Assembly (NCBI GenBank): GCA_017474385.1
Contig: JAFVHU010000006.1
Span: 40,967 to 104,966, forward strand
Direction of reading: 5' to 3'
DNA length: 64,000 nucleotides
Origin: Afipia sp.
Lineage (GTDB): Bacteria > Pseudomonadota > Alphaproteobacteria > Rhizobiales > Xanthobacteraceae
The notes below the pieces were generated by a model. That model was not told the origin of the DNA, searched no databases, and was given only the letters and a program-made list of their open reading frames with translations. Below are positions 17,742 to 26,861 of the stretch, piece by piece. The position numbers and the translations under genes were made by a program. Position 1 is the first letter of the stretch. The number at the start of each line of letters is the position of its first letter.

Positions 17742-19016
17742 TTGTCATCGACGGATCAATCACGCACTGATCCACAAAGCGCGCCTCGCCCGGTTTCGAG
17801 CGAGGACGCAGCGATTGCGCGCGGCTTCTCGCTGAAAGACCTTCCTGAGTCATTCTATGACGACCCCTATCCGACCTATCGCGCGCTGCAATCCGCCGAC
17901 CCGATCCATCGGATGCCGGACGGGTCGCTGTTCCTGACGCGTCACCGCGACCTCGAAGCGATCTAAAAGGATACGACGCGCTTCAGCTCCGACAAGAAAG
18001 TCGAGTTCGCGCCGAAATACGGCGACGGCTCGCTGCTGTTTCAGCATCACACCACGAGCCTCGTGTTCAACGATCCGCCGTTGCACACGCGCGTGCGCCG
18101 CCTGATCGCCGGGGCGCTCAATCCGCGCGCCATCGCCGAGATGGAGCCGGGGCTGATCGCCCTCGTCGACCGGCTGCTGGACGACATGCAGGCGCGCGGC
18201 AAAACCGATATCATCGAGGACTTCGCGTCCGCAATTCCGGTTGAGGTGATCGGCAATCTGCTCGCCATTCCCCACGAAGACCGCGCGCCGCTGCGTGGCT
18301 GGTCGCTGGCAATCCTCGGCGCGCTGGAGCCGTTCCTTTCGGAGGATGTGCAGATGCGCGGCGAACGCGCGGTCGGCGAGTTTCTCGATTATCTCCGCCA
18401 ATTGATCGCCGACAGGCGCGCGCGGCCCGGCGACGCAGAGCGCGACGTCCTGACCCGCCTGATTGAAGGCGAAGCCAGCGGCGAGCGTCTCAGCGAGATC
18501 GAGCTGTTACAGAACTGCATCTTCATTCTCAACGCGGGCCATGAGACGACCACCAACCTGATTGGGAACGGTTTGGAGTTGCTGCTGCGCTTCCCGGAGC
18601 AACGGCAGCGCCTGATCGACGAGCCAGCACTGATCAAGCCCGCGGTCGAGGAATTCCTGCGCTACGAGAGTTCAAACCAGCTCGGGAACCGCCGTGTCAC
18701 TCAGGACACTGAGATCGACGGTGTGGCAATTCCTGAAGGCGCCCTGATCACGCTCTGCATCGGTGCGGCGAACCGGGATCCTGACGTATTTGTAGAGCCG
18801 GAACGTCTCGACATCGGACGTTCGCCCAACCGTCATCTCGCTTTCGCGTCCGGCGCGCACGCCTGCGTAGGACTGACCCTCGCGCGCCTCGAAGGCCGGA
18901 TTGCCATCGGACGATTTCTCGCCCGCTTCCCCAACTTCGCGGCGAGCGGTCCCGCCCATCGCGCAAGGCGCGTGCGCTTTCGCGGCTTCACATCCCTTCC
19001 CGCGACACTCGCATAA
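17742..19016 (+). pseudogene. Cytochrome P450 interrupted by one in-frame TAA
   Basis: A single reading frame of 425 codons with one TAA at 17967-17969. The frame is identical before (75 codons) and after, and the sequence across the break reads LEAI-stop-KDTTRFSS, where a Tyr (TAT/TAC) would be expected. All key P450 parts follow: NAGHETTTN (I-helix oxygen site), EFLRYE (ExxR), and FASGAHACVG (heme-thiolate loop with Cys). The defect is thus a point mutation, a sequencing error or a read-through site. The start is a TTG. The gene sits after EthD in the paa operon. Confidence 0.85.
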
Positions 19017-19038
19017 GCATTCAGATCAGGAAATTTGC

Positions 19039-19464
19039 ATGACGACGTTCGACAAGACCGCCGCCTCCGAGCTTTTGAAATCGGCTCCTGCGCCATGGGT
19101 GCAGGATCTGGACCTGTCCGTCGAAAGCCTCACCGCTGACGGAGCTGTTCTGAGAATGCGTTTCTCGGAGAAGCTGTGCCGCGACAATGGTGTGGTTTGC
19201 GGGCAAGCGCTGATGAGTTTTGCGGATACCGCGATGATCATCGCCGTCGCGTCGGCCGCCGGCGGCTATTTCCCGATGACGACAGTGGATCAGACCATCC
19301 ACTTCATGCGTCCCGCCATGCGCGCGGATGTTCTGGCGGAAGCGCGGGTCGTGCGGATGGGAAAGACCATGGCGTACGGCAGCATATCGCTCCGGACGGA
19401 CAACGACGAACGTCCCGTCGCGATGGCGCAGACGGCCTATGCCCTGCTTCGCGACGCCAAGTAG
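19039..19464 (+). CDS. PaaI-like hotdog thioesterase
   Basis: 141 residues from the ATG at 19039. A hotdog thioesterase with GVVCGQALMSFADTAMIIAVASAAGG and FMRPAMRADVLAEARVVRMG. It is distinct from the paaI at 12855 and probably acts on an acyl-CoA of the same region. It ends one base before the stop of the convergent paaE. Confidence 0.82.
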   Translation: MTTFDKTAASELLKSAPAPWVQDLDLSVESLTADGAVLRMRFSEKLCRDNGVVCGQALMSFADTAMIIAVASAAGGYFPMTTVDQTIHFMRPAMRADVLAEARVVRMGKTMAYGSISLRTDNDERPVAMAQTAYALLRDAK

Positions 19465-20544
19465 TTACATCTGGTCGTAGTCGACGACGACGCGGCTTGA
19501 GACGGGGTGCGCCTGGCAGGTCAGCACGAACCCTGCCTCGATCTCCCACGGCTCCAGCGAGTAGTTCACGTCCATCTTCGTCTCGCCTTCGACGATCTTG
19601 GCGCGGCAAGTGCTGCACATGCCGCCCTTGCAGGCATAGGGCAGATCCATGCCGGCGCGCAGCGCAGCGTCGAGAATGACCTCGCCGTCGGCAATCGGCA
19701 CATCCTTGCGCTTGCCGTCCACGATCAGCGATGCCATTGCCTTGGGGGGCGCTTCGGGCGCGACCTGAACCTTTGGACGCGGCTTGCCGCCGAATTCCGA
19801 GACAAAGCGCTCGACATGGACGTGATCTTTGGGAATGCCGAGATCTATGCAGGTCGCCTCGATCTCTTCACTCATCGCGACCGGGCCGCAGACGAACACA
19901 TGGTCGACCGCAGCCGCCGGCACCATTGAACGCAGCAGCACCTCGACCTTCTGACGGTCGAGACGGCCGTACAGGATCGGCAAATCCTGCTCCTCCTGCG
20001 ACAGCACATGGAACACCGACAGGCGGCCCATGAATCGATCCTTGAGTTCTTCCAGCGCTTCGCGGAACAAAATGCCGTTGGTCGCGCGGTTGCCGTAAAA
20101 CAGGAAGAAGCGGCTGTTGGGCTCGCGCGCGAGAATGCCGCGTACGATGGACATGATCGGCGTGATCCCGGAGCCAGCGGCGAAGCCGACATGGATGCGC
20201 GCCAGGTCGGGCGCATGCGCCACCCCGAAACGGCCGGTGGGCGTCATGACGTCAAGCTCATCGCCTGATTTCAGCTCATCCAATGCCCAGCTAGAGAACG
20301 CACCGCCGTCGACTTTCTTGACCGCGATGCGTAGCTCGTGATCGTCGGGGCTTGAGCAGATCGAATAAGAGCGCCGCACCTCCTCACCGTCCATGGTCGT
20401 GCGTAGCGTCAGGTACTGGCCGGGTGCGAAGGCGTAATCCTCAGCCAGCTCGCCCGGAATGGCGAACGTCATCGACACTGCATCGGAGGTCTCGCGGCGC
20501 AGATCGTCAATGGCAAGACGGTGAAATTTTGGAACGTGCGACAT
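19465..20544 (-). CDS. paaE: Phenylacetyl-CoA epoxidase reductase subunit
   Basis: 359 residues. N-terminal FAD-binding domain (RSYSICSSPDD), NAD-binding region (GFAAGSGITPIMSI), and C-terminal plant-type 2Fe-2S domain with CKGGMCSTC and a last Cys in VLTCQAHP. It passes electrons from NADPH to the PaaA di-iron centre. Last gene of the leftward paaABCDE operon. Confidence 0.95.
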   Translation of the reverse strand: MSHVPKFHRLAIDDLRRETSDAVSMTFAIPGELAEDYAFAPGQYLTLRTTMDGEEVRRSYSICSSPDDHELRIAVKKVDGGAFSSWALDELKSGDELDVMTPTGRFGVAHAPDLARIHVGFAAGSGITPIMSIVRGILAREPNSRFFLFYGNRATNGILFREALEELKDRFMGRLSVFHVLSQEEQDLPILYGRLDRQKVEVLLRSMVPAAAVDHVFVCGPVAMSEEIEATCIDLGIPKDHVHVERFVSEFGGKPRPKVQVAPEAPPKAMASLIVDGKRKDVPIADGEVILDAALRAGMDLPYACKGGMCSTCRAKIVEGETKMDVNYSLEPWEIEAGFVLTCQAHPVSSRVVVDYDQM

Positions 20545-20555
20545 GAGTTATGGCT

Positions 20556-21059
20556 CTAGTGGCATTTAAAATAGTCGAACGGCTCACGGCAGGCCTTGCA
20601 GCGCCATAGCGCCTTGCAGGACGTCGAGCCGAATTCGGATAGAACTTCCGTGTTCACCGATCCGCATTGCGGACAGGCGACTTCCTGCTCGCCGAACAGC
20701 GCCCGCCGCCTACTGCCCGCCTGCGGCGGCGCGATGCCGTACTCTTTCAGCTTCTGGCGGCCCTGCTCGCTCATCCAGTCCGTGGTCCAGGCCGGCGACA
20801 GCACCGTGCGCACCTTGGGATTGCGGATGCCTTCACGCTCGAGCGCTAGTTCGATTTCCAGCGCGATCATGTTCATCGCCGGACAGCCGGAATAGGTCGG
20901 CGTGATCGCGACTTCCACCGCGCCGTCGGTCACGGTCACGTCGCGCAGCACACCGAGATCGGCGATGGTCAGCACCGGAATTTCCGGGTCGACCACCTGC
21001 GCCGCCGCGTTCCAGGCGGTCTGGCGAAGATCATGCGTGCTGTTGCTGCCGGTTACCAT
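20556..21059 (-). CDS. paaD: Phenylacetyl-CoA epoxidase maturation protein PaaD
   Basis: 167 residues. N-terminal DUF59/MIP18-type domain (VVDPEIPVLTIADLGVLRDV, YSGCPAMNMI) and C-terminal zinc-ribbon-like four-cysteine region (CPQCGS ... CKACREPF). Needed for assembly of the epoxidase, probably in iron-centre delivery. The start overlaps the paaC stop by 7 bases. Confidence 0.92.
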   Translation of the reverse strand: MVTGSNSTHDLRQTAWNAAAQVVDPEIPVLTIADLGVLRDVTVTDGAVEVAITPTYSGCPAMNMIALEIELALEREGIRNPKVRTVLSPAWTTDWMSEQGRQKLKEYGIAPPQAGSRRRALFGEQEVACPQCGSVNTEVLSEFGSTSCKALWRCKACREPFDYFKCH

Positions 21060-21829
21060 GTCGCGTTCGGAAAGGTTCGCTGCATCGATTGCAGTTCGCT
21101 GAGCAGATGTCCGAGATGTTCGGTGTGATTGCCGGTGCGGCCGCCCTTCTGCATCCAGTCGCTGGCCGGACGCTTCAGCGTCGCCACGCTCAGGACGTTA
21201 GAGACGGTGTCCATCCAGAGTCCGCGCAGGCCTTCCGGATCAATTGCAACGCCGGAGGAAATCAACGCCGCATCGCTTTCATCAGCATGAAACAGCTCCC
21301 CGGTGAAGGCCCAGAGATCATCGATCGCGGTCTGCGCGCGCCGATGGCTTTCTTCCGTGCCGTCGCCGAGCCGGATCATCCATTCCGAGGTGTGCCGCAG
21401 GTGATAGGCGCTTTCCTTCTCCGATTTCGCGGCAATCGCCGCCAGCGTCGCGTCCTTGGATTTCATCATCGCGCGCCAGTAAGGATCGGAGAACGCTGAA
21501 TAAAAGAACTGCCGCACAATGGTGCGCGCAAAGTCGCCGTTCGGCTGCTCGACCAGCAGCAGGTTGCGATACTGGCGGACGTCGCGCAGATACGCGTATT
21601 TGTCTTCGTCATTGCCCGCGCCTTCGACCTTGGCGGCATATGTGTAGAGCTCGCGCGCCTGCCCGATCAGGTCGAGGCCCATATTGGCGAGCGCCATGTC
21701 CTCTTCCATCATCGGGGCATGACCGCACCATTCAGACACACGGTGCCCGAGGATCAGCGCATCGTCGGCCCGGCGCAGCGCGTAAAGCACGAGCGGGCTC
21801 TCGGAAATATTGATAGAAGGCGTTGCCAT
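21053..21829 (-). CDS. paaC: Phenylacetyl-CoA epoxidase structural subunit PaaC
   Basis: 258 residues from the ATG at 21829; the longer open frame upstream runs through a palindromic repeat and is not real. Ferritin-like helical protein: LGHRVSEWCGHAPMMEEDMALANMGLDLIGQAR, KYAYLRDVRQYRNLLL, and ESAYHLRHTSEWMIRLGDGT. It partners PaaA in the heterotetramer but lacks a full di-iron site. A palindromic repeat separates it from paaB. Confidence 0.94.
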   Translation of the reverse strand: MATPSINISESPLVLYALRRADDALILGHRVSEWCGHAPMMEEDMALANMGLDLIGQARELYTYAAKVEGAGNDEDKYAYLRDVRQYRNLLLVEQPNGDFARTIVRQFFYSAFSDPYWRAMMKSKDATLAAIAAKSEKESAYHLRHTSEWMIRLGDGTEESHRRAQTAIDDLWAFTGELFHADESDAALISSGVAIDPEGLRGLWMDTVSNVLSVATLKRPASDWMQKGGRTGNHTEHLGHLLSELQSMQRTFPNATW

Positions 21830-21845
21830 GTCCAATACTCGCGAT

Positions 21846-21944
21846 GTCATTCCGGGATGCGCCGCTTGGCGCAGACCCGGAATCCAGGTCCAACAATAAC
21901 TATGGATTCCGGGGTCGCTCGTTTCACTCGCGCCCCGGAATGAC
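21846..21944. repeat. Palindromic repeat inside the paa operon
   Basis: Outer arms gtcattccgg and ccggaatgac, with inner inverted repeats gcgccgcttggcgc and ggaatcc/ggattcc. A second copy of the same family is at 63780-63888. These are the REP-like repeats common in Bradyrhizobium-type genomes. This copy lies between paaB and paaC, so it is transcribed within the operon. Confidence 0.85.
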
Positions 21945-21957
21945 GAGTGGATGCAAA

Positions 21958-22245
21958 TCACATATGGCCGACTTCGTCGGGCACGTCGTAGAAGGTCGGA
22001 TGGCGATAGATCTTCGACATCGCCGGCTCGAACATCATGCCCTTTTCGGACGGATCCGATGCTATGATCGCATTCGACGGCACGATCCAGATCGACAGTC
22101 CTTCGCCGCGGCGCGTGTAGACGTCGCGCGCGGCCTGAAGCGCCAGCGTCGCGTCCGCCGCGTGCAGCGAGCCGACATGCTTGTGCGCAAGGCCGTTCCG
22201 GCTGCGGATGAAAACTTCCCAAAGCTGCGTGTTCTGAGTGGTCAT
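21958..22245 (-). CDS. paaB: Phenylacetyl-CoA epoxidase subunit PaaB
   Basis: 95 residues, the usual size. LWEVFIRSRNGLAHKHVGSLHAADA and ALQAARDVYTRRGEGLSIWIV are diagnostic for PaaB, the bridging subunit of the PaaACB complex. Nine bases separate its start from the paaA stop. Confidence 0.95.
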   Translation of the reverse strand: MTTQNTQLWEVFIRSRNGLAHKHVGSLHAADATLALQAARDVYTRRGEGLSIWIVPSNAIIASDPSEKGMMFEPAMSKIYRHPTFYDVPDEVGHM

Positions 22246-22254
22246 GACAGCCTC

Positions 22255-23247
22255 CTACGCTGCAACCGCGGTGCGGCGCGCCTGTTGTTTCTCCGCATAC
22301 GCGGCCGCCGCTTCACGCACCCAGGCGCCCTCCTCATGGGCCTTGCGGCGTGCGGTGATGCGATCACGGTTGCACGGGCCGTTGCCCGAAAGCACCTGCT
22401 TGAATTCATTCCAGTCGATCGCGCCGTAGTCCCAATGGCCGGTCGCCTCGTTCCACTTCAGATCGGCGTCCGGAATCGTGAGGCCCAGATAGTGAGCCTG
22501 CGGCACCGTCGCATCGATGAACTTCTGACGCAGATCGTCATTGGAGAAGCGCTTGATCTTCCACGCCGTCGACTGGTCGCTGTGCTGGCTGAGCTGGTCC
22601 GGCGGCCCGAACATCATCAGGCACGGCCACCACCAGCGGTCCAGCGCGTTCTGAGCCATCGCCTTCTGCTCTTCGGTGCCGCGCGACAGCGTCAGCATGA
22701 TCTCGTAGCCCTGGCGCTGATGGAACGACTCTTCCTTGCAGACGCGGATCATCGCGCGCGCATAGGGGCCGTAAGAACACCGGCACAGCGGGATCTGGTT
22801 CATGATGGCCGCGCCATCGACCAGCCACCCGATGGCGCCGATGTCGGCCCAGGTCGGCGTCGGATAATTGAAGATCGAGGAATACTTCGCCTTGCCGCTC
22901 AGCATCGCATCGACAAGCTCCTCGCGCGACGAACCGAGCGTTTCAGCCGCCGCGTAGAGATAAAGCCCGTGACCGCATTCGTCCTGCACCTTCGCCAGCA
23001 GCGCGGCCTTGCGGCGCAGCGTCGGCGCGCGGGTGATCCAGTTGCCTTCCGGCAGCATGCCGACGATTTCCGAATGGGCGTGCTGGGAAATCTGGCGCGT
23101 CAGCGTCTTGCGATACGCGGCAGGCATCCAGTCATTCGCCTCGATGCGATCGTCGGCATCGAGGCGCGCCTGGAAATGCGCGGCGCGTTCCGCGTCCTCG
23201 ACGTGAACAACTTCAGCTTCCGATGCGTTGAGCGCTTGCGTGTACAT
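22255..23247 (-). CDS. paaA: Phenylacetyl-CoA epoxidase catalytic subunit PaaA
   Basis: 330 residues from the ATG at 23247, preceded by GGGAGGAA. Di-iron ligands are visible in [13 protein letters not shown] (ExxH) and [12 protein letters not shown] (ExxH). [19 protein letters not shown] is the family's N-terminal block. It epoxidises the aromatic ring of phenylacetyl-CoA with O2. First gene of paaABCDE. Confidence 0.96.
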   Translation of the reverse strand: MYTQALNASEAEVVHVEDAERAAHFQARLDADDRIEANDWMPAAYRKTLTRQISQHAHSEIVGMLPEGNWITRAPTLRRKAALLAKVQDECGHGLYLYAAAETLGSSREELVDAMLSGKAKYSSIFNYPTPTWADIGAIGWLVDGAAIMNQIPLCRCSYGPYARAMIRVCKEESFHQRQGYEIMLTLSRGTEEQKAMAQNALDRWWWPCLMMFGPPDQLSQHSDQSTAWKIKRFSNDDLRQKFIDATVPQAHYLGLTIPDADLKWNEATGHWDYGAIDWNEFKQVLSGNGPCNRDRITARRKAHEEGAWVREAAAAYAEKQQARRTAVAA

Positions 23248-23275
23248 CGCCGTTTCCTCCCAGGAGACACCAATC

Positions 23276-23320
23276 AATGTATAACAAAAAATACTAGACG
23301 CAAGTTATTTTTGTAACATA
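23276..23320 (-). promoter_or_regulatory. Imperfect inverted repeat upstream of paaA
   Basis: AT-rich arms reading roughly atgtataacaaaaaatac and, on the other strand, tatgttacaaaaataac, located about 30-75 bases before the paaA ATG and overlapping the 3' end of paaX. It is AT-rich against a GC-rich background. It is a candidate promoter/operator for the paaABCDE operon; which regulator (PaaX or PaaR) would bind is not shown. Confidence 0.5.
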
Positions 23321-24198
23321 TTGCGCTGCACGTCCGAGAACCGGCGCCCGAGTTCCGGCCCCGGGGAACGCAAGGAACCGGTCACGCTCTCTCCGAATTC
23401 GTCCAGCCAGGATTCGGAAGCCGGCAGAAGGGCTTGATAAAGCCGGGCACAAAACTCGCGCGCTTCGAGGGCCGGCCATGCCGGCGGCAGCAACCCCGCC
23501 GGGAGCAACGGATCGCGGAGGATCACCCGCCGGTAGTGATGGATCAGAAGTATGCGCGCGAGGATGGCGTCCGCGGGAGATACCTTATCAGTGCCTCCGG
23601 CCCAGTCTTCGAGCGGCGCAAAGGTCTTGATGAACTCGCGATACGATTCTGCGGTCCGTTCCAGCGATCAGCTCGCGGCCGCCAGTTGCCGCCCCATGGC
23701 ATCATCGGCCGATACTTCCAGCCGGATCGCACCTTCGGCAATCGACGGCACGGGGACATTCGACGGCGCCACCCACACGCCCGGCATCGGGTTTCCGAAA
23801 CCGGCTTCGGTCAACGCCGCCCGCGACGCCTCGCGGTCCGCGCCATTTCCTATCAGCAGTAGCTCGAAGCGCCCTGCCCAATTCGACGGATGCGGATTGT
23901 AGACATGCTCGACCGCCGTCTCGAAACGCTCGCGGCCACTCTTTGCAAGCTTATAGAAACTCTTCCGTCCCGCCTTGTCTCGGTCCAGCCAGCCGTCGGC
24001 GGCGAGGCGGGATACGGCCGTGCGAACCACGCCGCCGTCGGTCCCCAGCATGTCCAGAAACTGGAGCAGCGTTCCAAGCCACACCGACCCGCCACGCGGC
24101 AGGATGGCATCGCCATAGAACGTGATGATGAGCGAGCCGGTGCGTGAAGGCTCACGTTTGAATCGGCTGACGATACGGGAAAGCGAAGGGTGACTCAT
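23305..24198 (-). pseudogene. paaX: PaaX-family repressor interrupted by one in-frame TGA
   Basis: One reading frame of 298 codons, the normal PaaX length, with a TGA at 23670-23668. Before it: an N-terminal winged helix (TFYGDAILPRGGSVWLGTLLQFLDML, VRTAVSRLAADGWL) and the central domain. After it, in the same frame: SLERTAESYREFI and HHYRRVILRDPLLPAGLLPPAWP, the conserved PaaX C-terminus. The stop stands where a Trp (TGG) would fit. If real, the product is truncated at 176 residues and repression of the paa genes could be lost. Sequencing error is the main alternative. Confidence 0.85.
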
Positions 24199-24411
24199 GG
24201 AGGCGCAGCATAGTGCATTCCGCTGCCGGGGCGAGCCCTAGAAGCTGCACGCTCGCGCCCTGCATCGAAAGAACAGGCTTAAAAAGACTTATGAATCATC
24301 TCCGATATAATGGATGAGTTAGCTCATCTAAAATCTGAACTAAGACACGAGTTTAAACTCGCCTTCGGCGCGAGACGCCAGATCGGTTCAGGCCCCCGAT
24401 GTCCAAACGGG

Positions 24412-24561
24412 TCAGATATTGAGTTGCCAAACCAACAGAACGACGCCCAACACCGCAGCGCAGCTCAATGCCCAGCCGGCAACGTAGGCGGCCTCTTCGA
24501 GGCCGGGTGTGCCTATATGGTCGTCGGGACTTACGTGGATGTGTTGCAAGCGGTCAGCCAT
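24412..24561 (-). CDS. Small membrane protein of 49 residues
   Basis: Reads MADRLQHIHVSPDDHIGTPG, then a Leu/Val/Ala-rich helix (YVAGWALSCAAVLGVVLLVWQ) and a short tail LNI. GGAGG lies directly upstream of the ATG. One transmembrane segment is predicted. Function unknown. The 213 bp to its left and the 304 bp to its right (24562-24865) hold no other supported gene. Confidence 0.6.
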   Translation of the reverse strand: MADRLQHIHVSPDDHIGTPGLEEAAYVAGWALSCAAVLGVVLLVWQLNI

Positions 24562-24865
24562 TGCAGCCTCCAATGACGCCTCCCTGAACGAGACAATGGC
24601 GAATTTGGCCGGGAGTTCCGCGGCGGGCCTTAAATTCTCCTTCCGGCGCGGCGATCAACGGTCGTCGTACCTGCCGCAGCCCTCAAAGGCTCTTGGCAAC
24701 ACCCCGGCATTCCCGTCTCTCCATAGGTTCGCTGCCCCGAAAATGGGCGCACTCATCTGTGTTCTTGCGAACTATTGCAGCGCACCACGCAAACAAGTCA
24801 TTGTTCCGTATGACGGAACCCGTTATGCAATAGGGACTGGTGTCCATCGTCCATTTCATAGCATT

Positions 24866-25210
24866 ATGCCAATTATCCGTTTCGTTATTGGTTTTCCGCT
24901 GCTGGCGCTCGGCACCTTGGGCGCAATGCTCTGCGTTGGCGCCATCAAGATCATGGGTGCCAGTGCCGGAAACTATTTCCCGAGCTTCTCCCCAAAAGCG
25001 CAACCCAAACACCTCGTCGAAGCGAGCGCGCTCGAGCCAGGCAATGTGATTGTCGTCGAAGCCGCACTTGATGTTTCCGACGTGCGCTTCGGTCAAAGCC
25101 TGATCGGAGAAAATGGCTTAAAGACAGCGGCGGCTCTTGAAGTCACGATCGCTCCCAAAACGATCTTCATTCAACCGCAACAGTTGGTTGCGACACGGCC
25201 ACCCCAGTAA
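24866..25210 (+). CDS. Hypothetical membrane-anchored protein
   Basis: 114 residues from the ATG at 24866. A hydrophobic N-terminus (FVIGFPLLALGTLGAMLCVGAI) is followed by a soluble region with SAGNYFPSFSPKAQPKH and a hydrophobic/acidic pattern (NVIVVEAALDVSDVRFG). A longer frame extends upstream but lacks coding character. The acyltransferase gene begins five bases after its stop, so they may be co-transcribed. No family recognised. Confidence 0.5.
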   Translation: MPIIRFVIGFPLLALGTLGAMLCVGAIKIMGASAGNYFPSFSPKAQPKHLVEASALEPGNVIVVEAALDVSDVRFGQSLIGENGLKTAAALEVTIAPKTIFIQPQQLVATRPPQ

Positions 25211-25215
25211 CGCCC

Positions 25216-26310
25216 GTGAAGGCCGATAAAATCGTCAGCAAGATCTCTGACATTCAGGTGCTGCGGGCTTTTGCGGTCTTGATCGTGATGATCAATCACA
25301 TGGCCTACGGCGGGCACAGTCGCATTTTTCCTAAACTACTTCAGTACGGCAGCACAGGCGTCGACCTGTTCTTCGTCATTTCCGGATTCGTCATAACGCG
25401 AAGCGCGCTGCCGATGATCGAACGCCTTCCTTGGCGATCTTTCCTCTACGAATTTGTGGTCAAGCGAGCGTTCAAGATTGTTCCGGTCGCATTGGCTTGG
25501 GTCGCCATTCTTTGCGTGTCATTCGGTATCGTCGCGGCTCTTGGCGACTTTCGCTTCCCGCCAAACATTAAGAAAGAGGTGCCCTGGATTCTAACTCTCA
25601 CCTACAACTACATGGCACCGGGACAACCAGCCCTCGCCTTCGGCCACTACTGGACGCTGATGGTCGAAGAGCATTTCTACATCGTGTTCGCACTTCTATT
25701 TCCGTTTCTAATCAAGAGACGGATGCTGGTGCCGGTTTCCATCATCGCGATTGTCGCCCTTTGGCTCTGGCTGCGACCATACTCGTCCAACCAGCAATTC
25801 ACTCATGCTCGGTTTGACGGGCTGCTGATCGGAGTGCTGATTGCCTACCTGATCCCGAATGGGATCACGCTTCCCCGCCCGGTCGCCATCGTCGCAAACC
25901 TGATGCTTATGTTCGCGATCTGGACGTGTTTCGCTTTCCCGATCCCCCACGCCTATTCGGTTGTAGCGATCATGGCCGGGCTTCTCGTTTCAATCGCAGC
26001 AGCTGACATCAACTCTGTGATCCCGACCGACCGTTACCTGAGGCCAGTAATGCTGTGGATCGGAGAGCGCAGCTATTCCCTGTACCTGTCGCATCCACTC
26101 GTCATGTACGGCGAGCGGTTCGCGTTCGAGATGATGTCACAACACGGGCTGCATCTGTCCATGCAGATTAGAGCCGTCCTTCTCACCGCAGCCATTATGC
26201 TTGTTGGTGCCGCTTCGTATTCATTGATCGAGCGGCCCAGTGTTGCCGCGGGGCGCAGATTTCTTAATGCTCGCCCTATGCAACAACTAAAGCCAGCCCC
26301 TGCCGAATGA
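25216..26310 (+). CDS. Acyltransferase family 3 (OafA/YrhL-type) membrane protein
   Basis: 364 residues with about ten hydrophobic segments and a GTG start. The family signature is near the start (LRAFAVLIVMINHMAYGG with the catalytic His), followed by GSTGVDLFFVISGFVI and GHYWTLMVEEHFYIVFALLFPF. The C-terminal part has GERSYSLYLSHPLVMY. It probably transfers acetyl or similar groups to a surface or secreted polysaccharide or lipid. Base composition is lower in GC than the surrounding genes, which suggests acquisition. It is the last gene before the left island boundary. Confidence 0.87.
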   Translation: MKADKIVSKISDIQVLRAFAVLIVMINHMAYGGHSRIFPKLLQYGSTGVDLFFVISGFVITRSALPMIERLPWRSFLYEFVVKRAFKIVPVALAWVAILCVSFGIVAALGDFRFPPNIKKEVPWILTLTYNYMAPGQPALAFGHYWTLMVEEHFYIVFALLFPFLIKRRMLVPVSIIAIVALWLWLRPYSSNQQFTHARFDGLLIGVLIAYLIPNGITLPRPVAIVANLMLMFAIWTCFAFPIPHAYSVVAIMAGLLVSIAAADINSVIPTDRYLRPVMLWIGERSYSLYLSHPLVMYGERFAFEMMSQHGLHLSMQIRAVLLTAAIMLVGAASYSLIERPSVAAGRRFLNARPMQQLKPAPAE

Positions 26311-26492
26311 CCCAGTGTTGCGATCGGCACGCTGGGAGTGATCCGACGGTTGTCGTTCCGGTCTGGATGCAATTGTTTTGCGTTACGCCGCCTCGGGAAT
26401 GGCGAAGCTCAAATGACGAACAGGTCCTGTCCCACCTTTAAGTCAGGTGGCGCCGTTTGGCGAAAAATACGAAAACAATACAATTTTGGAAG

Positions 26493-26567
26493 TGGCGCTC
26501 CCTAGCGGAATCGAACCGCTCTCTCCACCGTGAAAGGGTGGCGTCCTAACCGATAGACGAAGGGAGG
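26493..26567 (-). tRNA. tRNA-Glu (UUC), left copy, with a disrupted first base pair
   Basis: 75 bases with encoded CCA. Anticodon loop CTTTCAC gives anticodon TTC. The D-, anticodon- and T-arms are identical to the right copy, but the 5' base is C instead of G, so it cannot pair with C72 at the top of the acceptor stem. This may impair processing or charging. It marks the left end of the island. Confidence 0.85.
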
Positions 26568-26606
26568 GAAAAGGCTGCAAACGCTCTGCGCCGATTCTGC
26601 GTCGAC
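26493..26606. repeat. Left direct repeat of the island (attachment site)
   Basis: 114 bp matching 55358-55471 with two differences (26567 and near 26591). It covers the whole tRNA-Glu and 39 bp beyond the tRNA 5' end. The remaining bases to 26861 (about 255 bp) show no supported gene. Confidence 0.85.
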
Positions 26607-26861
26607 GATAGCATCGAGGCACAGCCGGAGATCTACATGGAGGCTGGCGATCACGAGACGCTGCTTCATCTGAGTCACGCGCAGTTTGCGCGCCCGACCG
26701 CCGGCGCAATGCATGGGCGCTTTAGCGCGCACGACTGAGGATTTGTCGGTCATATCTGCCACTGGGCAGACTGGTCGGACAATCCGCGGCGTCGCGGTCC
26801 GAAATGGGAAGATCATGCTGCTGCTTAACTGTTCATGCGGCGTGCGACGCCTCTTTATGTC

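Noticed and set aside
21830-22222. Long N-terminal extension of paaC
   Set aside because: It runs through a REP-like palindrome and overlaps paaB on the same strand; the protein family starts at the ATG at 21829.
24509-24865. N-terminal extension of the hypothetical gene at 24866
   Set aside because: Poor coding character and it overlaps the 49-residue gene on the other strand.
26311-26492. Small inverted repeats in the gap left of the tRNA (e.g. ccacct...aggtgg)
   Set aside because: Six-base stems with no T-run on either strand; too weak to call a terminator.
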